From the NCBI GenBank assembly GCA_030789695.1, contig CM061136.1:137652448-137716447 (forward strand): a stretch of DNA of 64,000 nucleotides, given 5' to 3'. This document shows positions 11,813-23,158 of the stretch, piece by piece (position 1 is the first letter of the stretch; each line of letters opens with the position of its first letter). The notes beneath the pieces are model-generated. The model made no database searches. It was not told where the DNA came from and saw nothing but the letters and a program-made list of their open reading frames with translations. This stretch comes from Scilla litardierei. Taxonomy: Eukaryota; Streptophyta; Magnoliopsida; Asparagales; Asparagaceae. The position numbers and the translations under genes are program-made.

Positions 11813-12111
11813 ATTGGGATTTGCAAGAGATTGGATCCCAATTCGATAGGAAACCCTAGAAATCCGAATTGGGTTGGAATTGAATTTCCGTAGTATCGGT
11901 TTGCAAGAGATTTGACCGATACTAGGGTTCCCGGTTGCAATTCCGTGCCGATACCCGTTTGCAAGAGATTGGACGGGTAGGAACTATTCCAACCTATGTC
12001 GTGGGCCGAGTTTGCACGAGAGTGGGCTCGGGGCGCGATTGAACGATGATGTTGATCCTAATGCTAGCTTCCCTAGGCTAGGGTTTGCAAGAGATTGGAC
12101 CCGAACCTAGG
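11813..12111 (+). ncRNA. Five constant-loop hairpins in A 5' LTR
   Basis: Five units share the 14-nt segment TTGCAAGAGATTGG (one unit has TTGCACGAGAGTGG, one has a T for a G), each flanked by a different perfect or near-perfect inverted repeat. Unit 1: ATTGGGAT/ATCCCAAT (11813-11842). Unit 2: TAGTATCGGT/ACCGATACTA (11891-11924). Unit 3: TACCCGT/ACGGGTA (11952-11979). Unit 4: CCGAGT/GCTCGG with one G-T pair (12006-12031). Unit 5: GGGT/ACCC with an outer CCTAGG/CCTAGG (12072-12111). All lie downstream of the TATA box, so they should be in the RNA leader. This is an RNA structural element rather than a known RNA gene. Confidence 0.75.
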
Positions 12112-12476
12112 ATAGCTATAGACCGGCAACAGCGCGAGAGCGTGAGCTAGGTTTTACATTCAGTTGCGACTAGTTCATCCAAGATTTTATTCTAGTAATT
12201 TTGATACCAATGAACCACATTTACGAAATACGGTGAGTAGCGGGAATTCCCCATTCCCTAGACGTTCTTTATTTGATTTGATATTTCCGTACTTTGTCTG
12301 ACGATTGTGACAGGATCGCCAAAGGCAAATTTCTCTCTTCTTAAATAGCCAGGTTGATTGGAACAAGCACGGTCATTCGTCCTCCCTGTGTTCGATAACC
12401 CGCTCGCCGCTATACCGTGCGCTTGCGGTAAAACTACAACCGTTCTTTGGGTTACATTCCGGAGCGATCAAGTTTT

Positions 12477-12494
12477 TGGCGCCGTTGCCGGGGA
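12477..12494 (+). other. Element A primer binding site (tRNA-Asp)
   Basis: TGGCGCCGTTGCCGGGGA, six bases after the LTR end, is complementary to the 3' end of plant tRNA-Asp as used by Athila and Tat elements. Confidence 0.85.
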
Positions 12495-12610
12495 GGCGAT
12501 TGCGTTTGATCTTACCACCCTAGCTATTTCTTTCTTTTTATTTTATTCCTTTTTTTACCTTACCCGTCCGTTGTACTAATCATTTATTTGAAACTCTGTT
12601 TTCTCATTGC

Positions 12611-14954
12611 ATGTACACGAGATCTACGGCGGACCCTGAAGCTATATTATTTGATCCCGAGATCGAACGTACCGCGCGGAGAATTAGAGCGGAGAGGAGA
12701 CAAGATCAGGAAGGGAGGTTTATGACCAACCCGGAAACTGCAGACCAATTTGCGGCAAGAATGGCGAGGATAATTTCTATTCGAGATAGGCTTCGGCCTA
12801 AGACCTCTTCTACGACCTCATCCATTGCCATGCCGGAGTTGGCGGCTGACAAGAACTTTGAGCTGAAGACTGGACTAGTGGTTCTGATGCAGCAGGATCC
12901 ATTTCATGGGAATGCCCATGAAAATCCCCACTACCACATCCAATTATTCTTGTCGAAGTGCGCCACATTTCAGATGCCGGGGGTCTCCATCGATGCCATC
13001 AGACTGCGTCTCTTCCCCTTCACGCTAAAAGACAAGGCACTCTATTGGTTGAGGACGCAGGCTGAGGGAGTCTTTACCACTTGGGACGAGTTGGCGAGTG
13101 CATTCATTGATAAGTTCTATCCGCCCTCCAAGACGGTGAAGATTCAGAGCGCTCTCATGTCCTTCAAGCAAGGACCCCAAGAGACGCTCTATGAGGCTTG
13201 GGAGCGTTTTAAAGATCTGCAGCATCAATGCCCGCACCATAGCATTGAAGATTGGGAGCTAGTTCATAGCTTCTACAATGGCCTCCAACCGGGGACCAAA
13301 CAAATTATTGATGCCGCGGCGAATGGTGCTATCTTATCAAAGACTCCCAAAGAAGCTACGGCCCTAATTGAGGAGATGGCCTCAAACAATCAACAATGGG
13401 GCGATGAGCGATGACATTCTACGTCCTCCTTAAAGCCAACTAGTATCTATGAGGCGAAGGCCGTAGCGGAGCATACAAGCAAGTTTGATTCTCTCCACAA
13501 GGTGGTGGAGAGACTGGAGAAGTTTATCACGGAGCCCCAAGGAACCCCTTCCACCTCCGCACCAACGAACCAAATGTGTGATTGGCAAGACCAATCTCAA
13601 GCCATGTATGTGGGAGGAGAGCAAGGAGAGGGATCCTTGGAGCAAGTACAATATGTCGCGGGGAACCAAGGATATTGGGCCAATCCGGCCACAAGAAATC
13701 ATCCCGGTTTCTCTTACACCAACAATGAAGGAGCTTTGAACCCACCACAACAACCACCTCAACAAGCTCGACCACCACCACCACCCCAACAACAACACTA
13801 TCCACCGAGGGGGCCTCCACAACAAAGTTTCCAACCGAAGCAACAAGTTCCACCTTATAGGCCGCCCGGATACAATCAAGGGTGGAGAAATCAAAATCAA
13901 AACCCTCCACAAGCTCAACAACAATCCGACTTCGAAGCTAGAGTGGAGGCGTTTATGGTCGAGCAAAAGAAGGTCAATGCTACCTTGAAGGCGGGGCAAG
14001 ACTCCCTTACAACCGTTGTAGCTCAAATCTCGGAGCAATTGGCGTTGCTCAATCGGAATACTCAACAATTGCCGGCGCAACCCGAGCAAAACCCATGGGG
14101 CAACACCGGCCACATCAACGCCGTAGTTGCCGTTACTACTAGAGGCGGGAAGGATACCACCCCCGTCATGATTCCTACCGAGGAGCCCGTGGAGGAAAGT
14201 TTGGAGCCAATTGAGCCGGTAGTTGACGTTGAGAAGGAGAAAGAGCCGCAAGAAAAGGAGAAATCTAGAGCGGAGCAATTGATTGAGGAGAGGCGCTTCA
14301 TGCCACCGGTCCCATTCCCCCAAAGGCTTGCTAGAGCGAAAATGGAGAAAAGGCTAGCAAAGTTTCTCGAGTATCTGAGAGGGGTTAGCCTCAACATTCC
14401 CTTCCTCGACGCCATCGTGGAAATCCCCACATATGCTAAATTTTTAAAGGATTTGATTTCGGGGGGGAAGAGGAAGGAAAAGATCATGCTAACCGAGGAG
14501 GGCTCTTGGTTCACCAAGAGAGAAAAGGAGCCAGCCAAATTCAAAATTCCGGGAAGTTTTCGGATTCCTTGCACCTTGGGCGGCGTCCCTTTACAAAAAA
14601 CGTTGGTAGATTTAGGGGCTAGTGTGAGCCTCATGCCTCTCTCCATGTTCTTAAGGCTAAACACCGGGACGAAGTTGAAACCTACCGACATGCGGATACA
14701 ATTGGCCGATGGGCGGATAACGAGGCCGGTAGGAATCGCCGAGGACATCCCACTACAAGTCCCGGGGGGCATATGCTTGCCATGTGACTTCGTGATCATG
14801 GACATTAAGGAGGAGGGAGATACGTCATTGATACTTGGACGCCCGTTCCTCGCCACCACCGGTGTCATTGTCGACGTGCGGGAAGGTACACTAACTTTGA
14901 ACGTCGGCAACATCGAGGTGGAGCTTCACATTCCTAAGGCTATGAAACACATGC
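12611..14954 (+). pseudogene. Element A gag-protease ORF, part 1 (internal TGA)
   Basis: ATG 12611 opens an Athila-type Gag. The retrotransposon-gag domain (PF03732 type) lies at about residues 125-265, with LKDKALYWLRTQAEG, FIDKFYPP and LYEAWERFKDLQHQCPHH. An in-frame TGA at 13412-13414 (probably from CGA) stops it, but the same frame runs on from 13415. A Pro/Gln-rich spacer follows (13740-13930), then a retropepsin-like protease near 14570-14900 with LVDLGASVSLMP (catalytic Asp in D-L-G-A-S) and ILGRPFL. No zinc knuckle is visible. The ORF is cut at 14954 by C1 and continues at 23164. The protease would cleave the polyprotein in the virus-like particle. Confidence 0.88.
14950..14954. repeat. 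C1 target-site duplication, left (CATGC)
   Basis: CATGC before TGTTGGATAT; matched at 23159-23163. Confidence 0.95.
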
Positions 14955-15145
14955 TGTTGGATATGGAAGACGTTTGTACACCCTTGTGGGGGATGTACGA
15001 GGGAATACGGACCTCGAACGTCGCGCACACGAAGTCATGTGCAAAGGGAATCTGTTCCCTTGCGGAGAGGATCTCTGTATGAGCGGGAAAGTCGCATTAT
15101 ATATGCATAAGTGCATGCGACATATGGCTAATAAAGGGGGAATAT

Positions 15146-15244
15146 CTTAAGCTTATGTTGTACCATGCATATGGTACAACTTAAGCTTATAATGTGCCAT
15201 GTATCATGGTACACCTTAATTAAGTTGTTCCAAAGGAACAACTT
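15146..15244. promoter_or_regulatory. Inverted repeats upstream of C1 TATA box
   Basis: Two dyads: AAGCTTA(T)GTTGTACCAT against its complement on the far side of GCAT, and AAGTTGTTCC-AAA-GGAACAACTT. Both end 25-80 bp before the TATA box. Confidence 0.7.
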
Positions 15245-15269
15245 ACCCTAAAATAACTACCTTGGGGGC

Positions 15270-15277
15270 TATAAATA
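15270..15277 (+). promoter_or_regulatory. TATA box of C1 5' LTR
   Basis: TATAAATA in GGGGGCTATAAATAAGACC; the 3' LTR copy is at 22869-22876. Confidence 0.8.
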
Positions 15278-15560
15278 AGACCCAAGGGTAGCCATTTTCC
15301 TTACACATTTGCATGAAATTCATGCATGCATCTTCTTCATAGCGAAGCTCTGCAGAAATATTTCCTCTCCCCCCTTCCAAGTTCTTAATCTAAAATAGAG
15401 ATTTAGATTGTGGATTAGTAGCCTTACTCCGTTCGTGAGAAGACTCGATCCGTCGTGGCGAATCCAAAGGCAAAGTTCCGAGACTATCGTTCCGCATACG
15501 CAAGCGTAAGTCTCCACTTTAATTATCGATCCTAACTTTGTTTTGGACAGGATCCATCAT

Positions 15561-15572
15561 TGGTATCAGAGC
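15561..15572 (+). other. C1 primer binding site (initiator tRNA-Met)
   Basis: TGGTATCAGAGC, two bases after the LTR, the standard Ty1/copia primer site. Confidence 0.95.
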
Positions 15573-15648
15573 CATATGGGTTCGCCCCGGTCAATCCACC
15601 GCCCCGTCGAAACTACGAACGAGTCGTTGTCTTTTTCACGAATGGGTC

Positions 15649-15748
15649 TCCTACTATTACGGATATAGTAGGAACGCTTCGTGACGGAGAGAACGCAGCG
15701 GTTGTTCTTTTCACGTTAGGGTCTCCTATCATTACGGATATGGTAGGA
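15649..15748 (+). ncRNA. Two constant-loop hairpins in C1 leader
   Basis: A repeat of about 75 bp occurs twice. Both copies have loop TACGGAT. Copy 1 stem: TCCTACTAT/ATAGTAGGA (15649-15673). Copy 2 stem: TCCTATCAT/ATGGTAGGA (15724-15748), with one G-T pair. Changes in one arm are matched in the other. Confidence 0.6.
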
Positions 15749-15784
15749 ACTCTCCGTGACGGGAAGAACCGACCGTTCACGTAG

Positions 15785-16035
15785 TACGTTATTCATTTTT
15801 GGCACACGGCCATTAAGAGATAACTAATTTCTTCGACGAACGGGTGCTTCATCGAGGAAGATGATGGAAGTTATTTCCATCGGGTAAGAGGAAAATTTGG
15901 TGCATGTGCACCATGGCCAAATGGGCTATGAAGGCCATGCATCCCCTCTCCCCATGCGGAGGGGGTTGGCTACGGCCAATAACCACCGGCGACCACCCCA
16001 TCAAGGGGGAGGAATGAGTGCGGCAACCCCGTTTA
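15785..16035. other. C1 leader, non-coding
   Basis: Untranslated leader between the hairpin repeats and the GC-rich repeat. No domain. Confidence 0.5.
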
Positions 16036-16645
16036 AAGGGGGTGGCCGGCCATGGCCAAAGGGGCCATGGCCGGCCAACGCCGAATGGCCTTGGCCATGA
16101 CCGGCCATGGCCAAGCCATGGCCGGCCAAGGGCCAGGCCGGCAGTGGCCGGCCTTGGCAGAGCCTTGTCGGCCAGGCCGACCCTGGCAGTGGCCAGGGCC
16201 GGCCCTTGGCCGGCCTGCCGGCCCTGGCAGAGGCCAGGGCCGGCGCCCTGGCCACTGCCAGGGCCAGGCCGGCCCTGGCAGTGGCCAGGGCCGGCCTGCC
16301 GGCCCTGGCAGAGGCCAGGGCCGGTGCCCTGGCCTCAGGCCAGGGCCTGGCCGAGGCCAGGGCAGGAGCCCTGGCCCCGGCCAGCGGCCTGCCGGCCCTG
16401 GCAGAGGCCAGGGCCGGCGCCCTGGCCTCAGGCCAGGGCCTAGCCGAGGCCAGGGCAGGAGCCCTGGCCCCGGCCAGTGGCCTGGCCGGCAGGCCCTGGC
16501 AGTGGCCAGGGCCTGGCCGGCCGGCCCTGGCAGAGGCCAGGGCCTGGCCGGCCCTGGCCGAGGGGGCCAGGCCCCCTGGCCGGCCAGGGCAGAGGCCCTG
16601 GCCGGCCTTTGGCCAAGCCCCGGTCAGGGCAGAGGCCCTGACCGG
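16036..16645. repeat. GC-rich GGCC/CCAGGG minisatellite in C1 leader
   Basis: About 600 bp of imperfect repeats built from GGCCCTGGCAGAGGCCAGGG and GCCGGC blocks, extremely GC-rich against flanks near 45 percent GC. Because the units are near-palindromic, long open frames occur on both strands in all phases; these are compositional and I do not call them genes. Confidence 0.9.
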
Positions 16646-17455
16646 GAGGGAGAATTTGTATTTCGAAAATTGGTCGACCAATTTTGTGTTTTTGGTCGAC
16701 CAATCTGACAGATGGTCTGGATCGATTGCAAACTTGCCAGATGACTCATACGGGGTAACAAATGGCCTTGGTCAAACTCGAATGTGTCGATTAGTCCATA
16801 CGGGACTAACCACAGTGCCGAATAGTTCATACGGGACTAACGTTTTAATGAAGTTTTTCATTTGGGCTCTACTCCTTGAAGATTAGCCATAGTGCTCTAC
16901 TTCATGCGAGATTAGCCATGTCATTGTGCTCTACTCTACGGAGATTAGCCAATGTACTTGTGACGTTGTGCTCTACTCTACGGAGATTAGCCAACGTGCT
17001 TTCAAAATTTTTTGGAAAAAGATGTTTTTCAAATAGGTTATGTCCCGTCCTTAAATCGGGATAGCGCAATTTAGAATTCCAAGTCCTACCACGATCCGGC
17101 CATGGTTATCTAACCCATGGGTGTGTAGAACAGGTCTCGTGGCTTGGCAATTGTTGCGTTAAAATTCTTTGCGCTAATTCTCACCTATTCTATTTTGAAA
17201 GATAAGTTTTTCAAAGTGATTTTCCGCTGCTAATACCATACGGGTATTATTTCTGATTTCTTTTTACTTGAGATAAGTAAGAGGGATACTTTGAAAGTTA
17301 CTTCTAGATGGTAGTTGGGAACGTAGTGAACTTCTCGATTCTAGAGTAACATTTCAACGCATCCAAGGAACTTATCAAGTGTTTAAAGAATCGAAACTTT
17401 ATGCATAGAATTTTGATCGTGTTTTTCATTCTCTTTGCAGTTTTTTGAAACGAAA
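16646..17455. other. C1 leader, 3' part
   Basis: Contains two copies of the palindrome TTGGTCGACCAA (16670-16681, 16692-16703), repeats of CATACGGGACTAAC and of GAGATTAGCCA (about 16795-17000), and ends CTTTGCAG shortly before the gag ATG, which could be a splice acceptor. Confidence 0.6.
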
Positions 17456-20400
17456 ATGTCTACCGCTTCTAAGAATATTGTCGCAGAGCTTAACAAAGGT
17501 GAAAAGCTCAACGGCGACAATTATAAACTTTGGTCAATAAAGATCCAATATGTTTTGGAGGAGCAAGATGTGCTCGAAACACTCCAAAACATAATGGTAG
17601 AACCTGAGTTGGGCAATACGGCCCAACACAAGAGGGACCGGGAAGCTTATGACACTTGGACTCGAAAGAACAAAATAGCACGTATTACGTTACTGTCCGC
17701 GATGGACAATGACATAATGCGCCTATTTCGGGAATTCGATCTAGCCAAAGACATATGGTCTGAGCTAGAAGTAAAGTTTGGTGGAACTTCGGTTACCAAA
17801 CTCCGCTCCTTGAATATTCAATTTGATTCGTACAAGATGCGGCGAGATCATTCTATGAAAAAGCATCTCCGCCACATGGCGAATCTTATATCTGAATTAA
17901 AGGATGCGGGTGTTACGCTGTCTGACGAACAGCAGATCCAAGCGGTCATTCGTTCACTCCCAGATAGCTGGGATAACATGAAAATGCATCTCACTCATAA
18001 TGAGTGCATTAAAACTTTAAGCGATGTTTCGAAACACCTCGAACTCGAGGAAGAGCGGATTCAAGCCGCAAAACCAAGTGCAGAAGTGCACGTGGCCGCT
18101 AGTTCCTCACATGGGGGAAATAAGCGGAAGAATAAACGCTTAAGGTTTGTGAATGAACGTAAGCAAGAACCGGAGACCTCAAAGAAGACAAAGAACAAAA
18201 AGTGGCAAAAGAATGTGCACTCAAAGAAGAAAAACTTGAAGAAGATCAAGTGCTTTAAGTGCAACAAGTACGGTCACTTCGCCCGTACATGTACGGATGG
18301 AAGTGATAAGGTAACTTGTAGGACTAGTTACATATGTGTTTCTAGTTCCATGTTTCTTGCTGAATCTAACTATTTTTGGTTGATTGATTCAGGGGCCACA
18401 GACCACGTAGCGAAGGACAGAAGGTTCTTCGTAGAGTATCGAAAGATAACTCAAGGAACAAAGTGGATATACGTCGGCAACAACACACGTGTTGAAGTCA
18501 AAGGCGTCGGAACATGCAAGCTAGTTCTCGACAACGGCCGGACTTTGTTATTGCACGACGTCCTCTTTGCTCCAGATATTAGAAGGAATATCGTTTCCGT
18601 GGTCATGTTAATGTCTTTAGATTATGAGTGGAGGTTCTATAAACAATATGTTGACCTTGTTTGTAATAATTCTTTGATTGGTTCTGGTAATGTTTGTAAT
18701 GGATTAATTGTTTTAAATACAATGAATGATGTTGCTTCTTCCATTAATGAAAGTTTTCATTTGACAAATGCTTCTAACTCTGAGTCTGAAATCATTTGTT
18801 GGCATGCAAGACTTGGTCATATTGGACCAACTAGAATGGATAGACTTGTCAAAAGTGGCTTGCTATCTAACGTTTCAAAAGTTGAAATGTCAACTTGCGA
18901 ACATTGTCTTGTAGGGAAAACTTGTCGCAAGCCGTTTGGAACTGGCACAAGGGCCGAAGTTCCATTACAGCTTATCCATTCGGACATTTGCGGTCCAATG
19001 AATGTTAAGACAAGACACGGGAAGTCCTATTTCATCACATTCATTGATGACTTCACCCGTTTCGGACATATCTATTTGATATCCCACAAAAGTGAAGCTT
19101 TGGCTTGCTTTAAAAACTATATGAGTTTAGTGGAGAATCAATTAGATCGCAAGATTAAGGTTTTGCGAACCGATAGGGGCGGTGAATATCAATCAATAAG
19201 TTTTAAGGAACTTTGTGATGAAAAAGGCATAGTACATCAGGTAACTATGCCTTACACTCCGCAACAAAACGGTGTTGCGGAAAGAAGAAATAGGACATTG
19301 ATGGAAATGGTCCGTTCAATGATGTCTCAGGCAAATTTGCCTATCACCTTTTGGGGTGACGCATTATTAACGGCAGCATTCATCTTAAACCGTGTACCCT
19401 CAAAGTCGGTAAGTTCTACTCCTTATGAGTTGTGGAATAATAGAACTCCAGACTTAAGCATTCTAAAACCTTGGGGTTGTGCATCTTACGCACATTTATC
19501 CTCTCACAAATATGGCAAACTTGGGCCACGTGGGAGGAAGTGTATCTTCATCCGATACGCTGAAAACTCCAAAGGATATGTTTTCGTCGGTCAAGAGGAC
19601 AATGGAGGTCTTATAGAATTCGAATCGAGGGATGTTGTCTTCTTGGAAAATGAGTTTCCAAGACAGGGTGAGATAAGTCAAGACTTATCCTTGTTTGAGA
19701 CTTGGGATCAAAAAGGATCGGAACGTTCGAGTGGGAGAATTCTTGGTGAAGAAGAAAATACGTTTCAAACTTCACCAATGAATGATACGAATGATACCAA
19801 TCCTATTCCGAGTGGGAGTGATATTATTCCAAGTGGGAGTGATGTCATTCCAAGTGGGAGTGATCAAACTCAAACAAGACGTAGTAATCGGACGAGGCTA
19901 ACACCTCTGAGATTTGAGGATGAATTTCCTCAAACATTCATGACATTACTACAAGATGATGACGAACCTGCAAACTTCAAACAGGCCGTCACATGCCCTG
20001 CTAAAGATAAATGGATAGCGGCAATGGAAGAAGAACTTCAATCCATGAAAACAAACCAAGTCTGGGACTTGGTTGATTTACTTAAGGGACGTAGAGCCAT
20101 TGGGAACAAGTGGGTTCTCAAAATCAAGCATAAGGCTGATGGCTCCATCGAGAAATATAAAGCTCGCCTTGTTGCGAAAGGTTTCACGCAACAGGAAGGA
20201 ATAGACTACGAAGAGACTTTCTCTCCTGTCGTGCGTTTTACCTCGATTCGCTTAATTCTGGCAATGGTGGCTTGTTTGGACCTCGAATTACATCAGATGG
20301 ATGTAAAGACTGCCTTTCTTAACGGAGAACTAGATGAGGAGATCTACATGGAACAACCAAACGGGTTCGTACAAGAAGAAAACAAACATAAGGTTTGTAA

Positions 20401-20580
20401 ACTTCGTAAATCCATATATGGTCTTAAACAATCCTCAAGGCAGTGGTATATGCGCTTTCAAGAAGTTGTTTTGTCGTATGGATTCTCCATGCTCGACGAA
20501 GACAATTGCGTATATATTAAGAGGATTAAAAACAAGTATATAATTATATCTCTTTATGTTGATGACATACTTATAGCCGG
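17456..20580 (+). pseudogene. C1 gag-pol polyprotein, part 1 (to the YVDD motif)
   Basis: ATG 17456 (MSTASKN) is chosen over the upstream in-frame codon because it opens the usual copia Gag start (LNGDNYKLW). Gag of the UBN2 type spans about residues 1-220. A zinc knuckle CFKCNKYGHFARTC starts at residue 266. Protease: IDSGATDH with catalytic Asp at residue 311. Then a GAG-pre-integrase domain (CWHARLGHIG, near 448) and integrase with its HSDICG, TDRGGEY and GVAERRNRTL acidic residues (about 510, 573 and 609). The reverse transcriptase (RVT_2 type) follows from about 850, with YVDD at 20555-20566. One A is missing near 20581, so translation runs off frame to a stop at 20636-20638. Confidence 0.95.
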
Positions 20581-20581
20581 A

Positions 20582-21525
20582 ATGATAAGCGTCTTATATT
20601 GGATATCAAAGCTTGGCTTTCATCCGTCTTTGAGATGAAAGACATGGGTGAAGCTGCATATATCCTTGGGGTTAAGATCTCAAGGAATCGTTCCAAGAAA
20701 CTTCTTTCTCTCTCTCAAGAGATGTATATAAAGAAAGTTTTAGAACGGTTTAATATGCAGGACTGCAAGCCAATTGATACTCCAATAAGCAAAGGCGAGG
20801 GTCTATGTTTGGAGATGTGTCCCAAAGATCCAAAAGAAAAGAAAGCTATGGAAAAAGTTCCATACTCCAGTGCTGTCGGGAGTCTGATGTACGCTATGAT
20901 GTGTACTAGACCCGACATTTGCTATGCTGTTGGTATGGTAAGCCGTTACCAATCCAACCCAGGGCAGGCACACTGGAAAGCGGTGAAGAGGATATTAAGA
21001 TACCTCAAAGGGACTGCGGACTATGCGTTATGCTATCAAGGCAATACCTTGAGACTCGAAGGCTATACCGATGCTGATTGGGCGGGTGATCTCGACGAGC
21101 GAAGATCTACCTCAGGCTTTGTTTTCTTACTCGGGAATGGTGCAATATCCTGGAGCAGCAAGAAACAAACCTGCATCGCTCTATCAACCATGGAAGCCGA
21201 GTTCGTAGCATTCAGCATGGCGGTCCAAGAAGCTGTTTGGCTTAGGAAATTCTTAGACAGGCTGACGAATGCCTCTGACTCGAGCACTGTTCCTATATAC
21301 AGTGATAGTCAAGCTTCGATTGCCTATGTCAAAGATCCTAAATTTCATTGTAAGACCAAACACATTGACATTCGATTCAAGTTTGCGAAGGATTATGATA
21401 AACGGAAGGAAGTAGACATAGGATACATATCCACGCATGAGATGATAGCGGATCCCCTTACTAAGGCGATCCCCAGAGATGTGTTTTTCAAACACTTATC
21501 ATCTATGGGAATGCGTAGGTGCTGA
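20582..21525 (+). pseudogene. C1 gag-pol polyprotein, part 2 (RT end and RNase H)
   Basis: Continues the polyprotein in the next frame. It reads FEMKDMGEAAYILGVKI (end of the RT palm/thumb), a PYSSAVGSLMYAM block, and RNase H with YTDADWAGD, STMEAEF and YSDSQASI, ending at a TGA at 21523-21525. Apart from the single-base loss the pol region is open throughout, so the element became inactive only recently or the break is a rare error. RNase H would remove RNA from the RNA-DNA hybrid during replication. Confidence 0.95.
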
Positions 21526-22543
21526 GCTGTATCATGTAATATTTCCCATGTCTATAGAAGATCAAAATTTAATTTGCATACAAGTTTCTTACAAATGATT
21601 TTATATACATTTGTGTTTAAGTCTCAGCTATTTTTTGTGTGTATGTCGGACAGATTAAGGTTGGCTCTCTCACATGAGCAACCGCCTTATCTTATCAGAT
21701 GGATAAGATAGAGATGAGACTAGTTTAAAGTCAAAATCATTAGACAAATGATTTAGAGTCATGACTTAAACAAGATAGTCGAATAAAAGATCTGCATCAT
21801 ACAGATGCTTACAAAGGATCTGAGATCTGTATCACAAGGATATAAAGATCTCATTGGATTTTTTAATCCTATCTGTCTTATGCAGGATGAGAGTCCGTGA
21901 ATATTTCACGAGTAGTAAGGGGACTCAAAAAGATAGGCGCTGTGGTGTCTGATCTTTTCATCCGTACAACATCATTAAGACATACTCTCCCTGGGAAAGG
22001 AGTGATGTTGTAATACGTGTTCATACCACGTATGCATTTCGACCACTGAGTTAGTAGCAATAGTGTTTGCTATTATGTGAGACTCAAAGGCCATATGGGT
22101 CTTAAATCTTACCCTCAAGGACTCCAATTGGTTCCTTTAGATTTGACGAGATGATCGCTATCTTAGCGTGTTACTAATGGGCTATGGTAATTCGGCTCGG
22201 CGGGGCACGTTAGAAAAGCGAATCAAGTCAAGATCAGAAGGTTCACAAGAAGAGGAAGATTGATTTCATATTCACATTTGGACTTTAATGATTCAAAGCT
22301 GGCCAGCCAATTGTAATCCAGATGGGATTCAATTGTTGAATATAAAGTATAAGAAATGTGAAGAAATAATCTAGGGTAAAGCATGCGTTGAACTACTCAA
22401 CTTTGCACCTTCGAGGTCGTTGTGTATCTCTAACAAGTGCACAACAACAGACTCTACGCGCATGACGGTCGCACGGTCTATTTCTCGGTATGATAGATGA
22501 AAGAACTAAGGGAAAGACGTTCTCTTACAATCCCCTCAAGTGT
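21526..22543. other. C1 3' non-coding region
   Basis: About 1 kb without ORF, rich in AAGGATCTGAGATCTGTATC-like short repeats around 21780-21860. Confidence 0.7.
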
Positions 22544-22553
22544 GAGTGGGAGA
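22544..22553 (+). other. C1 polypurine tract
   Basis: GAGTGGGAGA immediately before the 3' LTR, the expected start of plus-strand DNA synthesis. Confidence 0.8.
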
Positions 22554-23158
22554 TGTTGGATATGGAAGACGTTTGTACACCCTTGTGGGGGATGTACGAG
22601 GGAATACGGACCTCGAACGTCGCGCACACGAAGTCATGTGCAAAGGGAATCTGTTCCCTTGCGGAGAGGATCTCTGTATGAGCGGGAAAGTCGCATTATA
22701 TATGCATAAGTGCATGCGACATATGGCTAATAAAGGGGGAATATCTTAAGCTTATGTTGTACCATGCATATGGTACAACTTAAGCTTATAATGTGCCATG
22801 TATCATGGTACACCTTAATTAAGTTGTTCCAAAGGAACAACTTACCCTAAAATAACTACCTTGGGGGCTATAAATAAGACCCATGGGTAGCCATTTTCCT
22901 TACACATTTGCATGAAATTCATGCATGCATCTTCTTCATAGCGAAGCTCTGCAGAAATATTTCCTCTCCCCCCTTCCAAGTTCTTAATCTAAAATAGAGA
23001 TTTAGATTGTGGATTAGTAGCCTTACTCCGTTCGTGAGAAGACTCGATCCGTCGTGGCGAATCCGAAGGCAAAGTTCCGAGACTATCGTTCTGCATACGC
23101 AAGCGTAAGTCTCCACTTTAATTATCGATCCTAACTTTGTTTTGGACAGGATCCATCA
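22554..23158 (+). repeat. C1 3' LTR
   Basis: 605 bp, about 99.5 percent identical to the 5' LTR by eye. Confidence 0.95.

Larger units (their letters stand above)
10655..12470 (+). repeat. Element A 5' LTR
   Basis: 1,816 bp, same length as the 3' LTR with roughly 25 differences by eye. Order of parts: CTCGGCCGAG palindrome array (10952-11332), TATA-like TATTTAA (11414), transcribed region with five constant-loop hairpins (11813-12111), end GGAGCGATCA. Confidence 0.95.
14955..15559 (+). repeat. C1 5' LTR
   Basis: 605 bp. It contains a 19-22 bp inverted repeat centred on TGCATA (15146-15190), a second one, AAGTTGTTCC/GGAACAACTT (15222-15244), and TATAAATA at 15270. Confidence 0.95.
14955..23158 (+). 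mobile_element. Ty1/copia LTR retrotransposon C1
   Basis: 605-bp LTRs (TGTTGGATAT...GGATCCATCA), CATGC duplication, initiator-Met primer site, one gag-pol ORF with a single frameshift, and a purine tract before the 3' LTR. About three substitutions separate the LTRs (15286 A/T, 15465 A/G, 15493 C/T region), so the insertion is recent. Integrase precedes reverse transcriptase, which defines Ty1/copia. I do not assign the lineage. Confidence 0.95.

Noticed and set aside
13430..14913. Minus-strand ORFs of 127-297 codons opposite gag-protease
   Set aside because: Shadow frames of the well-supported plus-strand Athila gag-protease; no recognisable domain.
16001..16886. Long overlapping ORFs on both strands in the GC-rich repeat (141-259 codons)
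   Set aside because: They come from a GC-rich, nearly palindromic minisatellite without stop codons in several frames; the predicted peptides are Gly/Pro/Ala/Arg repeats with no domain.
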